Origin: Acidianus brierleyi
Lineage (GTDB): Archaea > Thermoproteota > Thermoprotei_A > Sulfolobales > Sulfolobaceae
Length of the DNA stretch: 64,000 nt
Assembly: GCF_003201835.2 (NCBI RefSeq)
Contig: NZ_CP029289.2
Span: 1,736,001 to 1,800,000 of the forward strand
Direction of reading: 5' to 3'
Under the pieces are notes generated by a model that had not been told where the DNA came from, searched no databases, and saw only the letters and a program-made list of their open reading frames with translations. Of the stretch, positions 1 to 12,796 are shown piece after piece. The position numbers were made by a program, and so were the translations under genes. Position 1 is the stretch's first letter. Each line of letters starts with the position of its first letter.

Positions 1-172
1 GTTCTCCAGTGACTAAGCCGTCTCTAGTCTCTTTTTCAAGCTCTTCTAATAATGATCTATGAATGAGAAAATTTCCATTAATAATATTCTTCTCTACATA
101 CTTAGAAATTCCATGAAGTAAAGCACTCTTATCTGGCAAAATATTTCTAACTGACAAAAGTTTGTTCCCCAC
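1..172 (-). CDS. N-terminal fragment of a PIN-domain (probable PIN/KH) ATPase
   Basis: The leftward reading frame is open from a GTG at 172 to the window edge, so only the first 57 residues are visible. They contain ILPDKSALLHG followed about 25 residues later by LLEELEKETRDGLVTGE. This matches the start of archaeal PIN-domain ATPases (PINc/VapC plus P-loop plus KH), where an early Asp of a DTS-like motif and a later Glu in ELE bind metal. The family link is pattern recognition; the ATPase and KH parts lie outside the window. A TATA-like stretch at 184-190 lies about 15 nt above the GTG, so a leaderless start a few codons further in (TTG at 157) is possible. Confidence 0.5.
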   Translation of the reverse strand, partial: MGNKLLSVRNILPDKSALLHGISKYVEKNIINGNFLIHRSLLEELEKETRDGLVTGE

Positions 173-206
173 TAACGATTAATGTATAAAAATGAAGATT
201 AAAAAA

Positions 207-809
207 TTATTTCTTTATTATTGACAGAAAGTATTCATGAACAATAGTCGTTGAAGATAATTCCGGATGAAAAGTTGTTGCTAGCATATTGTCTTCCTGA
301 ACCATTACTTTGTTGTCTCCTAAACTAAGGAGTTCTTTAGCTTTTCCCCATGTTTTTGTAATAGCTGGAGCCCTAATAAAAACAACTTTGGCAGTTGAAC
401 CTCCTATAGTCGAAAAATCTAATGTAGTCTCAAAACTTTCTCGTTGTCTACCATAATAATTTCTTATAATTGTAGTATCCATAAGTCCTATTAGAGGCTG
501 AGATTTCTTTCCAACTTTAGCATCACTTACTTCCTTTGCCAGCATTATTGCACCTGCACATGTACCTAATACTGGAAGTCCACTAGATATCTTATCTTTT
601 AACGTATCTAAAACTCCAAGTTTCTGTGCCATTATACCTATTGTTGTGCTCTCTCCGCCAGGTAATATTATACCATCTACAACATTGAGCTCTGAAGGTT
701 TTTTAACTGGAACTACATCGGCATTTAAATGTAACTTGTCTATGGCCAATTTAGTTTGGAGAGCATGCTCCTCAAAACTTCCTTGATAGGCTAATATACC
801 TACTTTCAT
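207..809 (-). CDS. pdxT: Pyridoxal 5'-phosphate synthase glutaminase subunit PdxT
   Basis: This class I glutamine amidotransferase makes ammonia from glutamine and channels it to PdxS for PLP synthesis. The 200-aa length is normal for the family. Visible motifs are the oxyanion-strand PGGEST (residues 50-55), the nucleophile elbow GTCAGA with Cys84, and the catalytic His181/Glu183 in FHPELS. The ATG at 809 overlaps the pdxS stop codon in an ATGA arrangement, so the two subunits are translationally coupled. The assignment is secure from motifs plus context. Confidence 0.97.
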   Translation of the reverse strand: MKVGILAYQGSFEEHALQTKLAIDKLHLNADVVPVKKPSELNVVDGIILPGGESTTIGIMAQKLGVLDTLKDKISSGLPVLGTCAGAIMLAKEVSDAKVGKKSQPLIGLMDTTIIRNYYGRQRESFETTLDFSTIGGSTAKVVFIRAPAITKTWGKAKELLSLGDNKVMVQEDNMLATTFHPELSSTTIVHEYFLSIIKK

Positions 810-1822
810 ACTCCTCTCACTTGAAGTAATTCTTCTGGTTTTAGAGTTTTTATATCAATTCCCATCATTGATTTTTCTTCGGTTATCATTTTCTGAGCCT
901 CTAGAACTATCTCTGGATATTCCCAATTTGCCGTAGCTAATACTACAGCTTTGGCTCTTTCAGAAGGATCTTGACTCTTAAATATTCCAGAACCTACGAA
1001 AATACCATCTGAACCTAACCACATCATTAATGCAGCATCTGCTGGCGTAGCTATTCCTCCAGCAGCAAAGTTAACTATAGGCAATCTTTGTAATTTTGTT
1101 ACTAATTCGACTAATTGATAAGGAACTTGATATTCTCTTGCTTTCTTTACTCTATCTTCCTCTTCCATGCCCAAAAGATTTCGTATTTCACTATTCATTA
1201 TTTTCATGTGCTTTATTGCCTCACTTACATTTCCTGTACCAGGCTCACCCTTAGTTCTTATCATAGACGCACCTTCATTAATTCTTCTCAAAGCTTCTCC
1301 TAGATTTCTTGCACCATTAACAAATGGCACCTTAAATTCCCACTTATTAATATGATGTTCTTCATCAGCAGGTGTTAATACTTCACTCTCGTCTATCATA
1401 TCTACTCCAAGAGACTCAAGAATTTTAGCTTCGTAATAATGTCCTATTCTAACTTTTGCCATTACAGGAATAGTTATTGAATTCATTACATCTTCTATTA
1501 TTTTAGGATCTGCCATTCTGGCTACTCCTCCAGATTTTCTAACATCATAAGGTAATTTATCCAGAACCATAACAGCTGTAGCTCCTGCGTCTTCAGCTAT
1601 TTGAGCCTGATTTACATTAGTTACATCCATAACAACTCCGCCTTTTTGAAAAATTGGAAAAGCGTGCTTTACTCTTGCTGTCCCTTCCTTAGTTCCTGAT
1701 ACTGATCTTTCTAATTCTGGTACAAAAGTTAGTAATCCTTCATCCTTTATAATATCACGAAATTCAGATAACTTATAAAAGAACTCTTCTATTTCATTGA
1801 ATGTTAATTCATACAGTCTCAT
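806..1822 (-). CDS. pdxS: Pyridoxal 5'-phosphate synthase synthase subunit PdxS
   Basis: PdxS is the TIM-barrel subunit that condenses ribose-5-phosphate, glyceraldehyde-3-phosphate and ammonia into PLP. Family segments such as VMDVTNVNQAQIAEDAGA, IPVMAKVRIGHYYEA, PFVNGARNLGEALRRI and FAAGGIATPADAALMMWLG are intact, including the lysines used for the covalent intermediates. At 338 aa it is longer than many bacterial homologues (about 290), with the extra length at the N-terminus. A TATA-like A/T run at about 1845-1858 sits 25-35 nt above the ATG, so the mRNA is probably leaderless. It is the first gene of a pdxS-pdxT operon. Confidence 0.97.
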   Translation of the reverse strand: MRLYELTFNEIEEFFYKLSEFRDIIKDEGLLTFVPELERSVSGTKEGTARVKHAFPIFQKGGVVMDVTNVNQAQIAEDAGATAVMVLDKLPYDVRKSGGVARMADPKIIEDVMNSITIPVMAKVRIGHYYEAKILESLGVDMIDESEVLTPADEEHHINKWEFKVPFVNGARNLGEALRRINEGASMIRTKGEPGTGNVSEAIKHMKIMNSEIRNLLGMEEEDRVKKAREYQVPYQLVELVTKLQRLPIVNFAAGGIATPADAALMMWLGSDGIFVGSGIFKSQDPSERAKAVVLATANWEYPEIVLEAQKMITEEKSMMGIDIKTLKPEELLQVRGV

Positions 1823-1859
1823 AAAAAATGAGAATGAATCACAAGGTTAAAAATATATA

Positions 1860-2147
1860 TTAATATACTGCTGGCCTAGACTTCCTTTCATTTTCTGCTC
1901 TTATTTTAACTATACCAAAGTGTATAGCACAATTTATACAGTAACATTTCCTCATTGCATATCTAGGTATTATAGCGCCTTTTTTCTCTAACTCAGAAGC
2001 TAATGTAGCATCTACTGGACTATACATTCTTGTAACGCATATTGCCTTATCTTCTGGAACTCTTGCCCCACAGTTGTCACATGTTATATATCCAACGTGA
2101 CCTTTATCGCCTTTCCTTCTACCTCTGTTCTCCCTCTTCTTTGGCAA
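1860..2147 (-). CDS. rps26e: Small-subunit ribosomal protein eS26
   Basis: This 95-aa protein has the eS26 layout: a basic start (PKKRENRGRRKGDKGHVGY), a zinc-ribbon-type CDNC pair, and a second cluster RKCYCINCAIHFGIV. The eukaryotic homologue sits near the mRNA exit channel of the small subunit; an archaeal equivalent place is inferred. Translation starts at a TTG (2147) preceded by GGGTG a few bases upstream, a ribosome-binding-site arrangement that suggests it is internal to an operon headed by proS, whose stop lies 32 bp upstream. Confidence 0.93.
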   Translation of the reverse strand: MPKKRENRGRRKGDKGHVGYITCDNCGARVPEDKAICVTRMYSPVDATLASELEKKGAIIPRYAMRKCYCINCAIHFGIVKIRAENERKSRPAVY

Positions 2148-2179
2148 ATCAACACCCTATAATTCTGACTCGTTTGTTT

Positions 2180-3622
2180 CTAATAAGTTTTTGCTATTCT
2201 CAAAACATTAGAAGCGGGTTTTTTACATATAACGCAACTATCATTGATTTTTTTACTCTCCAATGGAATTCCCTTTACTTTAGCATTAGTTAATTCTTCT
2301 ATTTTCAATCCACAACTATTATCCCCACACCAAGGTAATTCTACAACTCCTCCTTTTTCTAAGATTTTGTTTGCGTCTTCTACAGTTTTCGCGTAAAATA
2401 TTTTTTTGTTAAAAGATTCCCATGCTTTAGATTTAAGATTATTTTCAATATCTTCAAGCAATTTTCTAATCTCTGTAATTAGCTCACTTAACTTTACTGC
2501 TTTTGACTCTAATGTATCTCTTCTTTTAAGAGTTACAGAAGAATTTTGAACTTCTCTAAGACCTATTTCTACTCTAATAGGAACTCCCTTTATTTCCCAG
2601 ATGTAGAACTTCTCTCCAGGAGTTTTTTCTGTGTCTTTATCTATATTAGCTCTTATTCCTGCAGATATAAGTTGTGATTTTACATTTTCACTATATTCTA
2701 AGATTTTATTAGTATCATCTGTGTTTTTGGAAGGAATAGGTATAATTATTACTTGTATTGGAGCTACTAAAGGAAATAGTACAGAACCTCTATCATCTCC
2801 ATGCGAAGATATTAATGATGCTATAACCCTATCTGAAATACCATAACTAGTCTGGTGAGGATAGTCTAATGTTCCATCGGCCTTCTGTACCTTAAAATCG
2901 AAAGCCTTAGTAAAATGTTGGCCTAAATGATGTACAGTACCTATCTGTAAAGTTTTTCCATCTGGCATTATAGTATCAAATGCGTACGTCTTCACAGCAC
3001 CAGGGAACTTATCCCATTCTGGTCTTTGTGAAATCAAATAAGGAATTCCTAAGATATCGAAAAATTTTTTATAGATCTCTATAGCCTCTTTAACTTGATT
3101 TTCAGCATCTTCAAAGGTTGAATGTATAGTATGTGCTTCTTTAAATGTTGTAACTTCCCTAAGTCTTATCATTGGTCTTGTAGCTTTAGTTTCGTATCTA
3201 AATATGCTTACAATCTGATAATATTTCTTAGGCAATTGTTTATAACTTTTTATCCATAGAGATTCCATGAATGTTATAGCAGCTTCAGAAGTAGGTCTTA
3301 ATGATAATTTAACATCTAAATCTTCACTTCCGCCTTTAGTTACCCAATAGACTTCTTCTTCGAATCCTTTTATATGTTCTGATTCTTTTTTAAGAAGGCC
3401 TTCTGGAATTAACATAGGAAATAGTACTTCTTCATGACCAGTGTTATTAAGTAATTGTCTTATTATGTCTATTATGGCCTGTCTTAACTTGAATCCATAA
3501 GGAAGCCAGATTCCTACTCCTTTTAATGGATATCTTCCATAGTCATAAAATTCTCCTTCAGATATTACCCAATCAAACCATTCACTAAAATTATTGCTCC
3601 ACTTTTCTCTTTTTATATTCAT
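2180..3622 (-). CDS. proS: Prolyl-tRNA synthetase (class II, archaeal/eukaryotic type)
   Basis: ProS charges tRNA-Pro. The 480-aa length is typical of the short archaeal form without the bacterial editing insertion. Class II motifs are recognisable: motif 1 around GVGIWLPYGFKLRQAI, motif 2 with FRYETKATRPMIRLREVTTF, and motif 3-like SYGISDRVIASLISSHGDDRG. The C-terminus carries a zinc-binding-type domain with cysteines in LPWCGDNSCGLKIEE and NDSCVICKKP. The ATG at 3622 has TTTTTAACC about 26-32 nt upstream, fitting a leaderless transcript that probably continues into rps26e. Confidence 0.96.
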   Translation of the reverse strand: MNIKREKWSNNFSEWFDWVISEGEFYDYGRYPLKGVGIWLPYGFKLRQAIIDIIRQLLNNTGHEEVLFPMLIPEGLLKKESEHIKGFEEEVYWVTKGGSEDLDVKLSLRPTSEAAITFMESLWIKSYKQLPKKYYQIVSIFRYETKATRPMIRLREVTTFKEAHTIHSTFEDAENQVKEAIEIYKKFFDILGIPYLISQRPEWDKFPGAVKTYAFDTIMPDGKTLQIGTVHHLGQHFTKAFDFKVQKADGTLDYPHQTSYGISDRVIASLISSHGDDRGSVLFPLVAPIQVIIIPIPSKNTDDTNKILEYSENVKSQLISAGIRANIDKDTEKTPGEKFYIWEIKGVPIRVEIGLREVQNSSVTLKRRDTLESKAVKLSELITEIRKLLEDIENNLKSKAWESFNKKIFYAKTVEDANKILEKGGVVELPWCGDNSCGLKIEELTNAKVKGIPLESKKINDSCVICKKPASNVLRIAKTY

Positions 3623-3664
3623 AGAAGAAGGAAAAATATTGGGGTTAAAAATTCTTTTTACCTT

Positions 3665-3970
3665 TTAAATCTTCGCGAATAGCATTAATAGACCAAATAA
3701 TATCCCATAGACCGCTAATCCTTCTCCTATAATTACGAATATTAGCACAGTGCCGAACATATCACGTCTTTCTGTAAGTACTCCTATACCAGCCGCTGCT
3801 GCCATACCTACTGCTACACCTGCACCTACTACTGCTAGTCCTATTGCTAATCCTGCTCCTATATTTATTCCTTCAAATCCTTGTGCTGTAGATGCTGGAG
3901 TTACTGCTCCGACTAAAATACTAGAAAGTATTAGTGGTAAAATTGATAACAAAACGTATTTTCTCTCCAT
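3665..3970 (-). CDS. atpK: A-type ATP synthase rotor subunit K (proteolipid c)
   Basis: This is the membrane rotor proteolipid of the A-type ATP synthase, 101 aa. Residues about 6-29 form a hydrophobic, signal-like leader. They are followed by a glycine/alanine-rich helix (residues 36-64) and a second helix with the carboxylate Glu83 in FVIIGEGLAVYG, which carries the translocated ion in this family. It is the last gene of the leftward ATP synthase cluster and has its own strong ribosome binding site, as expected for a subunit needed in many copies. Confidence 0.95.
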   Translation of the reverse strand: MERKYVLLSILPLILSSILVGAVTPASTAQGFEGINIGAGLAIGLAVVGAGVAVGMAAAAGIGVLTERRDMFGTVLIFVIIGEGLAVYGILFGLLMLFAKI

Positions 3971-3976
3971 TTGAAT

Positions 3977-3985
3977 CTCACCACC
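3977..3985 (-). promoter_or_regulatory. Strong ribosome binding site for atpK
   Basis: GGTGGTGAG lies 6 nt before the atpK ATG, an unusually good match to the archaeal anti-Shine-Dalgarno core. It fits high independent translation of the multicopy rotor subunit within the polycistronic mRNA. Confidence 0.8.
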
Positions 3986-3988
3986 TAT

Positions 3989-4150
3989 TTACTTTGATAA
4001 ATCCTTTAAAGCCTTTCTCTTTATATCTTCTAGTTCTTTTTCCTTATTTTTCATTATGTTATTATATTCGTTTGTGAGTTGTTCTAGTATCTCTGCTTTT
4101 TTCTGATCTAATTTTATCTTTATTATGTCTATATATTTCTCAGCTTGCAT
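3989..4150 (-). CDS. Small coiled-coil ATP synthase subunit (Sulfolobus epsilon-type), 53 aa
   Basis: An ATG at 4150 opens a 53-codon frame ending at TAA 3989-3991. The product is almost wholly charged and helical (for example KAEILEQLTNEYNNIMKN and KNKEKELEDIKRKALKDL), with no membrane segment. It overlaps the 3' end of atpD by 11 bp and ends 18 bp before atpK. Sulfolobus ATPase operons are known to carry a roughly 7-kDa subunit (called epsilon) at this position; equivalence is inferred from position, size and composition. A peripheral-stalk or central-stalk accessory role is possible. It is short enough to be missed by standard gene calling. Confidence 0.75.
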   Translation of the reverse strand: MQAEKYIDIIKIKLDQKKAEILEQLTNEYNNIMKNKEKELEDIKRKALKDLSK

Positions 4151-4781
4151 TTTCTCTCTTCCTCTGCAATATTCTTCTTGTAATCTTAAGTCTTACGAAA
4201 TCATCTCTTGATCTATCACTTAATATTCCTCTAATATATTTTATAGAACTTGTGTAAAATGGCAAAATAGAAGAATCTATAGCATTAATTAGACGCTGAG
4301 TTTTCATTAATTCGGAAGTTAAAGATCTTATTGTGGACTCAAGTTCTACTAGCTTAATAACCTTTATTAATGCATCTCTCATTTCATCATATGACTTTGA
4401 AAGATAAGGAGAAACTTCTATTTCGTTAAACGGTTTTTCTGGAATTGAGTTCTTATCTAGCTCTGTAACAGGTATCTTAACTCCGAAAATTACTTTAGTT
4501 GAACTCTTGACAATAAGTTTATCAGACTGAGAATTAGCAATATTTTGAACATTCGTTATACCCTCATCAACTACTGCTTGTAAAAATGAATTGTAAACTT
4601 CTTTTAGTGTAGAGTTAACTTCTTCATATAATTTTTCGTATTCTGTTGAATATGACCTAAGATATATAAGTAGAACTTCCCTTTTACTTTCTAATAACCT
4701 TTTTATAACTCTTACTAGCTTTAATTGATTCCTTAACTGTATAAGATTTATTTTAGTTGGTAATACTTTCTGTGAGCTCAT
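4140..4781 (-). CDS. atpD: A-type ATP synthase subunit D (central stalk; gamma in Sulfolobus naming)
   Basis: Subunit D is the long coiled-coil rotor axle that couples the A3B3 head to the K ring. The 213-aa protein has the expected two-helix form: an N-terminal helix starting LPTKINLIQLRNQLKLVRVI and a C-terminal helix ending RLKITRRILQRKRENAS, separated by a less helical middle. The start ATG at 4781 overlaps the atpB stop by 4 bp, so translation is coupled. Confidence 0.9.
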   Translation of the reverse strand: MSSQKVLPTKINLIQLRNQLKLVRVIKRLLESKREVLLIYLRSYSTEYEKLYEEVNSTLKEVYNSFLQAVVDEGITNVQNIANSQSDKLIVKSSTKVIFGVKIPVTELDKNSIPEKPFNEIEVSPYLSKSYDEMRDALIKVIKLVELESTIRSLTSELMKTQRLINAIDSSILPFYTSSIKYIRGILSDRSRDDFVRLKITRRILQRKRENAS

Positions 4782-6178
4782 TGTTTACCACGATATATTG
4801 GAAGATATTTCTTTATATATGAGGACTTTATATTAGTCAATTCGCTTTCAGGTAAAATCGAAAGAATATCCCAACCTATATCTAAAGTAGTTTCTATACT
4901 TCTATTTTCATTAACGCCTTGGCTAACAAATTTTCTTTCAAAAGCTTCCCCAAACAATAAATACTTTTTATCTATATCTGAAAGACTATCTTCGCCTATT
5001 ATAGCTGCTAAACCTCTAGTATCAACTGCTTTAGCGTAAGCAGCAAATAACTGGTTCGCTACATCTTTATGATCTTCTCTAGTTTTTCCTTCGCCTATTC
5101 CATCTTTCATAAGCCTCGAAAGACTCATAAGTACGTTTATAGGAGGATAAATTCCCTTATTATATAATGTCCTATCTAATACAATCTGTCCTTCTGTTAT
5201 ATACCCAGTAAGGTCAGGTATCGGATGAGTCATATCATCATTTGGCATTGTAAGTATAGGCATTTGAGTTATTGATCCTTTCTTTCCTTTTACTTTTCCA
5301 GCTCTTTCATATATTGTTGCTAAATCAGTATACATATAGCCTGGATAACCTCCTCTTCCAGGTATTTCCTCCTTTGATGCGCTGATTTCTCTTAGAGCTT
5401 CACAATAGTTTGTCATATCAATTAAAATTGCTAATATATGCATATCCTTTTCAAAAGCAAGGTATTCAGCTAAAGTTAATGCAGTTCTAGGCGTTAGGAT
5501 CTTTAACATAGAAGGTTCATTAGCTAGACTCATTATCATGGCCACTCTATTTATAGCTCCAGTCTCTTCAAAGAATTGCTTGAAATATAATGCTTCATCA
5601 TATCTTATTCCAATAGCACCAAACACTACGGCAAAATTACTCTCTTCACCTCTTACTGTAGCTTGCTTAGCAATCTGTGCTGCTAATGCATTTGCTGGTA
5701 GGCCGCTTCCACTGTATATAGGTAATTTTTGACCTCTAATTAACGAATTTAATCCGTCTATAGCGGAAATTCCTGTCTGAACAAATTCTTCTGGATACTC
5801 TCTTACTGCTGGATTAATAGGAGAACCGTTTATATCCCTTTTTTCTCCAGAAATTACTGGAGGACCGTTATCTAAAGGATCTCCTAGTGGATTAAATATT
5901 CTACCTAACATTTCATCAGATATCTTTACTTCTAATCCTCTCCCAAGAAATCTTATTGTTGACCCTGATGGAGATATTCCTGTAGTACCTTCGAATATTT
6001 GAACTATAGCAGAACCCATTAAACTATCTACTACTATACCTCTTCTTTTCTCTCCGTTTTCCATCTCTACCTCTACTAGCTCGTTGTACGAGGCGTCTGT
6101 TACACCTTGAACTATTACTAGAGGACCTCTAATGCTAGAAATATTTGAATATTCTCTTACGTTTAACATGTTCTCCAT
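4778..6178 (-). CDS. atpB: A-type ATP synthase subunit B (non-catalytic nucleotide-binding subunit)
   Basis: Subunit B alternates with catalytic A in the A3B3 head. The product starting MENMLNVREY is 466 aa, the family's usual size. Recognisable segments include QKLPIYSGSGLPANALAAQI (a degenerate P-loop region, as expected for the non-catalytic subunit), FAVVFGAIGIRYDEA and GYMYTDLATIYERAGKV. I chose the ATG at 6178 rather than an in-frame one at 6208, because AAGGTG lies 6 nt upstream of 6178 and this start follows the atpA stop by one base. The longer start would overlap atpA by 29 bp. Confidence 0.95.
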   Translation of the reverse strand: MENMLNVREYSNISSIRGPLVIVQGVTDASYNELVEVEMENGEKRRGIVVDSLMGSAIVQIFEGTTGISPSGSTIRFLGRGLEVKISDEMLGRIFNPLGDPLDNGPPVISGEKRDINGSPINPAVREYPEEFVQTGISAIDGLNSLIRGQKLPIYSGSGLPANALAAQIAKQATVRGEESNFAVVFGAIGIRYDEALYFKQFFEETGAINRVAMIMSLANEPSMLKILTPRTALTLAEYLAFEKDMHILAILIDMTNYCEALREISASKEEIPGRGGYPGYMYTDLATIYERAGKVKGKKGSITQMPILTMPNDDMTHPIPDLTGYITEGQIVLDRTLYNKGIYPPINVLMSLSRLMKDGIGEGKTREDHKDVANQLFAAYAKAVDTRGLAAIIGEDSLSDIDKKYLLFGEAFERKFVSQGVNENRSIETTLDIGWDILSILPESELTNIKSSYIKKYLPIYRGKQ

Positions 6179-6179
6179 A

Positions 6180-7950
<1,771 letters not shown>

Positions 7951-7954
<4 letters not shown>

Positions 7955-8526
7955 TCCTCACCAAATAGTATCTGAGCTATTCTAGGTTTTTCTGATTCAA
8001 AAACTTGATTTAAAATAAGATCTAGTGAATAATCTCTTACTAATCCTTGATCTGGATATTCTATTCTTATGCCACCCAATAAATTCTGTTCTTTAACTTC
8101 GGCATTTATCTTAAGCTTATTCAGTATTGTTTTAACCTTGTTTACATCGCCAGAATTACAGAAAATTATTGAACCATTTTTTGATTCCCTAGAAATTATA
8201 TTTTCTAATCCTTTTTGGTAGCTCTCAGAATCTATAAATAAACCGATTTTGTTTTTGACTTCATCAAAAACTTTTTGTATCCAGAAATTCTTTTCACTAG
8301 ATATTAATCTTTTATTCTCTACATCTAATTTAGCCTTTTCTCCTTCTATTTCTTCTTGATACTTAGAAAGAAGTTCATTAACTTTAACAGAATATGAATT
8401 AAATGTATCATTATATGCATGCTCGACTATTTTCTTTGATTCATTAAAACTTTGATCTACATTTGATTTTATTTCTTCGAGTACTTTCTGTATTACATTA
8501 TTTAATAAGTCTTCTAAGCTTGCCAT
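7951..8526 (-). CDS. atpE: A-type ATP synthase subunit E (peripheral stalk; delta in Sulfolobus naming)
   Basis: Subunit E forms the peripheral stalk that holds the A3B3 head. The 191-aa product has a long charged helix over residues 1-100, and a globular C-terminus with the family-like ending NLLGGIRIEYPDQGLVRDYS. A GTG at 8535 is in frame, but GGGTGA at 8532-8537 is well placed for the ATG at 8526 (MASLEDLL), so I prefer the latter. Its 3' end overlaps the atpA start by 4 bp. Confidence 0.88.
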
Positions 8527-8531
8527 TTTAC

Positions 8532-8834
8532 TCACCCAAAACCTAAAGCCCTTAAAATCATTTTCCTTACATCCATAGGTTTAGATTCACTAAATGGAGA
8601 AGGAATTATCGTAATTAAAGGTTTTGCTTGTGTTGAAATCAACGAATCTATCTTTTCTCTTACTGGTTCATAGATATCTCTTGTTATTAGAATTAGATCA
8701 ATATCTTCTCTTTTTCGAGCCTTTTCTATTTCACTATTTAAATTAAAAGGATCTTCAATAACCTCAGCTTCAGAACCCATCATTCTGAACAAAGAAGCCG
8801 TATACCTATCACCCATTAGCAAAATTTTACCCAT
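8532..8834 (-). CDS. atpF: A-type ATP synthase subunit F
   Basis: Subunit F is a small Rossmann-like central-stalk subunit. The 100-aa product has the pattern ILLMGDRYTASLFRMMGSEA, then IDLILITRDIYEPVREKI and a basic C-terminal helix, all usual for F. It is the first gene of the leftward cluster F-E-A-B-D-small-K. TATTTTA-type DNA centred near 8862 is 28 nt above the ATG, giving a leaderless start that diverges from atpI. Confidence 0.88.
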   Translation of the reverse strand: MGKILLMGDRYTASLFRMMGSEAEVIEDPFNLNSEIEKARKREDIDLILITRDIYEPVREKIDSLISTQAKPLITIIPSPFSESKPMDVRKMILRALGFG

Positions 8835-8857
8835 AATTTTCAGTCTGTAATGTAGAT

Positions 8858-8878
8858 TAAATATTTTAAAGTTTAAAG
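8858..8878. promoter_or_regulatory. Divergent promoter region between atpF and atpI
   Basis: Two adjacent A/T-rich boxes occupy the 66-bp gap. One centred near 8862 is 28 nt above the atpF ATG (leftward). One centred near 8875 (TTTAAAG) is 26 nt above the TTG start of atpI (rightward). Both fit archaeal TATA spacing for leaderless mRNAs. Confidence 0.55.
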
Positions 8879-8900
8879 TATAGATAGAATCGAGTTCATA

Positions 8901-11025
8901 TTGATTTTCCCAGAAACTATGTCAAAAGCAGAGATTATATCTCTCAAAGAAAACACTGACAAGATAGTAACAGAAATTCTAAAGTTCGGTATGTTTGAAC
9001 CAAGAGATCCTTCTATTCCTATTTCTCAAGGTCGTATAGAAGGAGCTAGAAGACTTATCGGAGAAATCCAAGAACATATATCAAAACTGAAGATAATAAT
9101 GGATTTAGCAGGACTTATTTTAGAACCTGCTGGAAAGCTAAAAATTAATGAAGACTGGATAACTACGAGTGAAAGGATATCTAAAGAGGCAGAAGACGAG
9201 GAAACTAGATACAAGGAGCTTTTAGAAGAAATAGGAAAAATAAGAGGTGAAATAGATCTTTATAAATCACAAATGGAAACACTAGCTCCATTCAGTGAGA
9301 TTACAGTATCTCTAGAAAATCTAGGGAAATTAGATTATTTCGACGTTATTTTCTCCATAGTAACTATAACGCAACTTGAAGAATTAAAAAATAATAAGAA
9401 CATATTTGTGGCTTATAGACTATTAAAGAACGGTAACTATGCTGCAATAATTATTTCCCTAAAAGGGACTCAAGAGGAATACTTAACAAAACTAGGAATA
9501 AGAAAATTTGAGACGCCAGCAGGAGAATCTCCTTATGATGCATATAATGAGGCATTACAAAAGGTAAAAAGTTTAGAAGAAATATTAACTACTACTAGAT
9601 CTCAACTCTCACAAAAGGTTAGAGATAACTCATCTAGTTTTAGAGAATTATTAGGAAAATTAATGACTATAAGAGATGCACTAAATATATTATCTAAAGT
9701 CAGAGTATCCGATAATTTTATTCAACTAGAAGGCTATGTTCCAGAAAAGAAAGTTAAAGAACTTAAGAATAAGCTAGATAAAATAGAAGCATTTATAGAT
9801 TTTGTATATCCAAAACGATATGGAGAAACGGATGAACCTCCTACATACATAAATCTACCAAAGAGAATAAAGGCTATAGAGTCAATAATAGATATTTACG
9901 GGACTCCTTCATATTGGGAAGTTTCTCCAGCTATATTCCTTATAGTTACATTTCCAATTCTTTTTGGATTAATGTTTCCAGATGCAGGAGATGCTATAGT
10001 AGTGTTTTTATTTTCTATATGGTTTTATAAATACGGCGTAAGAAAAGGTAGTTATAATATAAGAAATCTTTCACTAGTTTTAATATACTCTAGCGTAGTG
10101 GCTATTGTAACTGGATTATTGGCTAGAGAATTTTTTGGTCCATTGCTAGTAGGTGGATTAGAAGAACTAAATCCGTCAAAATTTCCAGGTAATATAGGCC
10201 CATTATACTATGTGTGGCCAGTTCCATTAAGTATATCAAAATCTCTAGCTTTTCTCTTACCGTTTGGAGAATACGCAACGGCTTCATCAATAGAAAATAC
10301 TATGATATTTTCAGTGTTTATAGGAAGTTTAGCACTCTTTGTAAGCTCTTTAGTAGGTGTTATAAACGCATTAAGAAAGAAAGATATGGAATTTTTAATT
10401 TATGAAAAACTACCATTATTACTAATTTATATTGCGCCGTTCCTAATATTTGCTTATGGAATACCTGCTGGAGTTTCTAATGGAGTAGCATACTTTAATA
10501 CTGAAAAAGCAATTTTAGGCTACATACTTACTGATATTACAAATCCTACTTCTCCAGTATTGTATAATTCAACTGCTATATTTAGTTATATAATGATATT
10601 ATGGATAGAATTGTCGATAATATTTAACTGGATTTCTAGAGTAATCCTTTTGAAAAGATATGAGAAAGTAAGTATAGGTTCGGCAATAGGCTTAGGATTT
10701 ATGGAAGGAGGATTTGAAGCAGGATTATTACTATTGTCAAACACTATATCGTTTATAAGAATTCTAGTATTTGCACTAGCACATTATTATTTACTCTATG
10801 CGTTTTCATATATGGCATATCTAGTAGTAGGAGTACCTAGTCTTTATGCAATCTTTACTAGCCCAGCGTCAATAGCTTTAATTTTAGTAGGTAACCTATT
10901 GGCAATAGGCTTAGAAGGATTAATAGTTTTCATACAAGATATGAGGCTTCACTTCTACGAAATGTTTAGCAAATTCTATGATGGAAGAGGAAAAGAATTT
11001 GAACCAGCTACTACATACGTAGAAC

Positions 11026-11033
<8 letters not shown>
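8901..11033 (+). CDS. atpI: A-type ATP synthase membrane subunit I (a subunit)
   Basis: Subunit I is the membrane stator that forms the ion half-channels against the K ring. The 710-aa protein has a cytoplasmic N-terminal half with coiled coils (about residues 1-330), and a C-terminal membrane half starting near IFLIVTFPILFGLMFPDAGD with about seven or eight helices. The helix containing FIRILVFALAHYYL carries the conserved arginine. Translation is given from TTG 8901, which fits a leaderless mRNA; ATG 8919 (MSKAEI) is a credible alternative. It is transcribed away from the other ATP synthase genes. Confidence 0.93.
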
Positions 11034-12741
<1,708 letters not shown>

Positions 12742-12764
12742 AAATGGTAATGATATCATCTAAC

Positions 12765-12770
12765 TTATAA
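12765..12770. promoter_or_regulatory. Palindromic TATA box shared by metG and priL
   Basis: TTATAA is self-complementary and is the only good TATA element in the 55-bp gap. Its centre is 26.5 nt from the metG ATG on one strand and 29.5 nt from the priL ATG on the other, so one box could set both leaderless transcripts. Confidence 0.6.
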
Positions 12771-12796
12771 AGGCTGTTGAATAAGCTTAATTCTGA

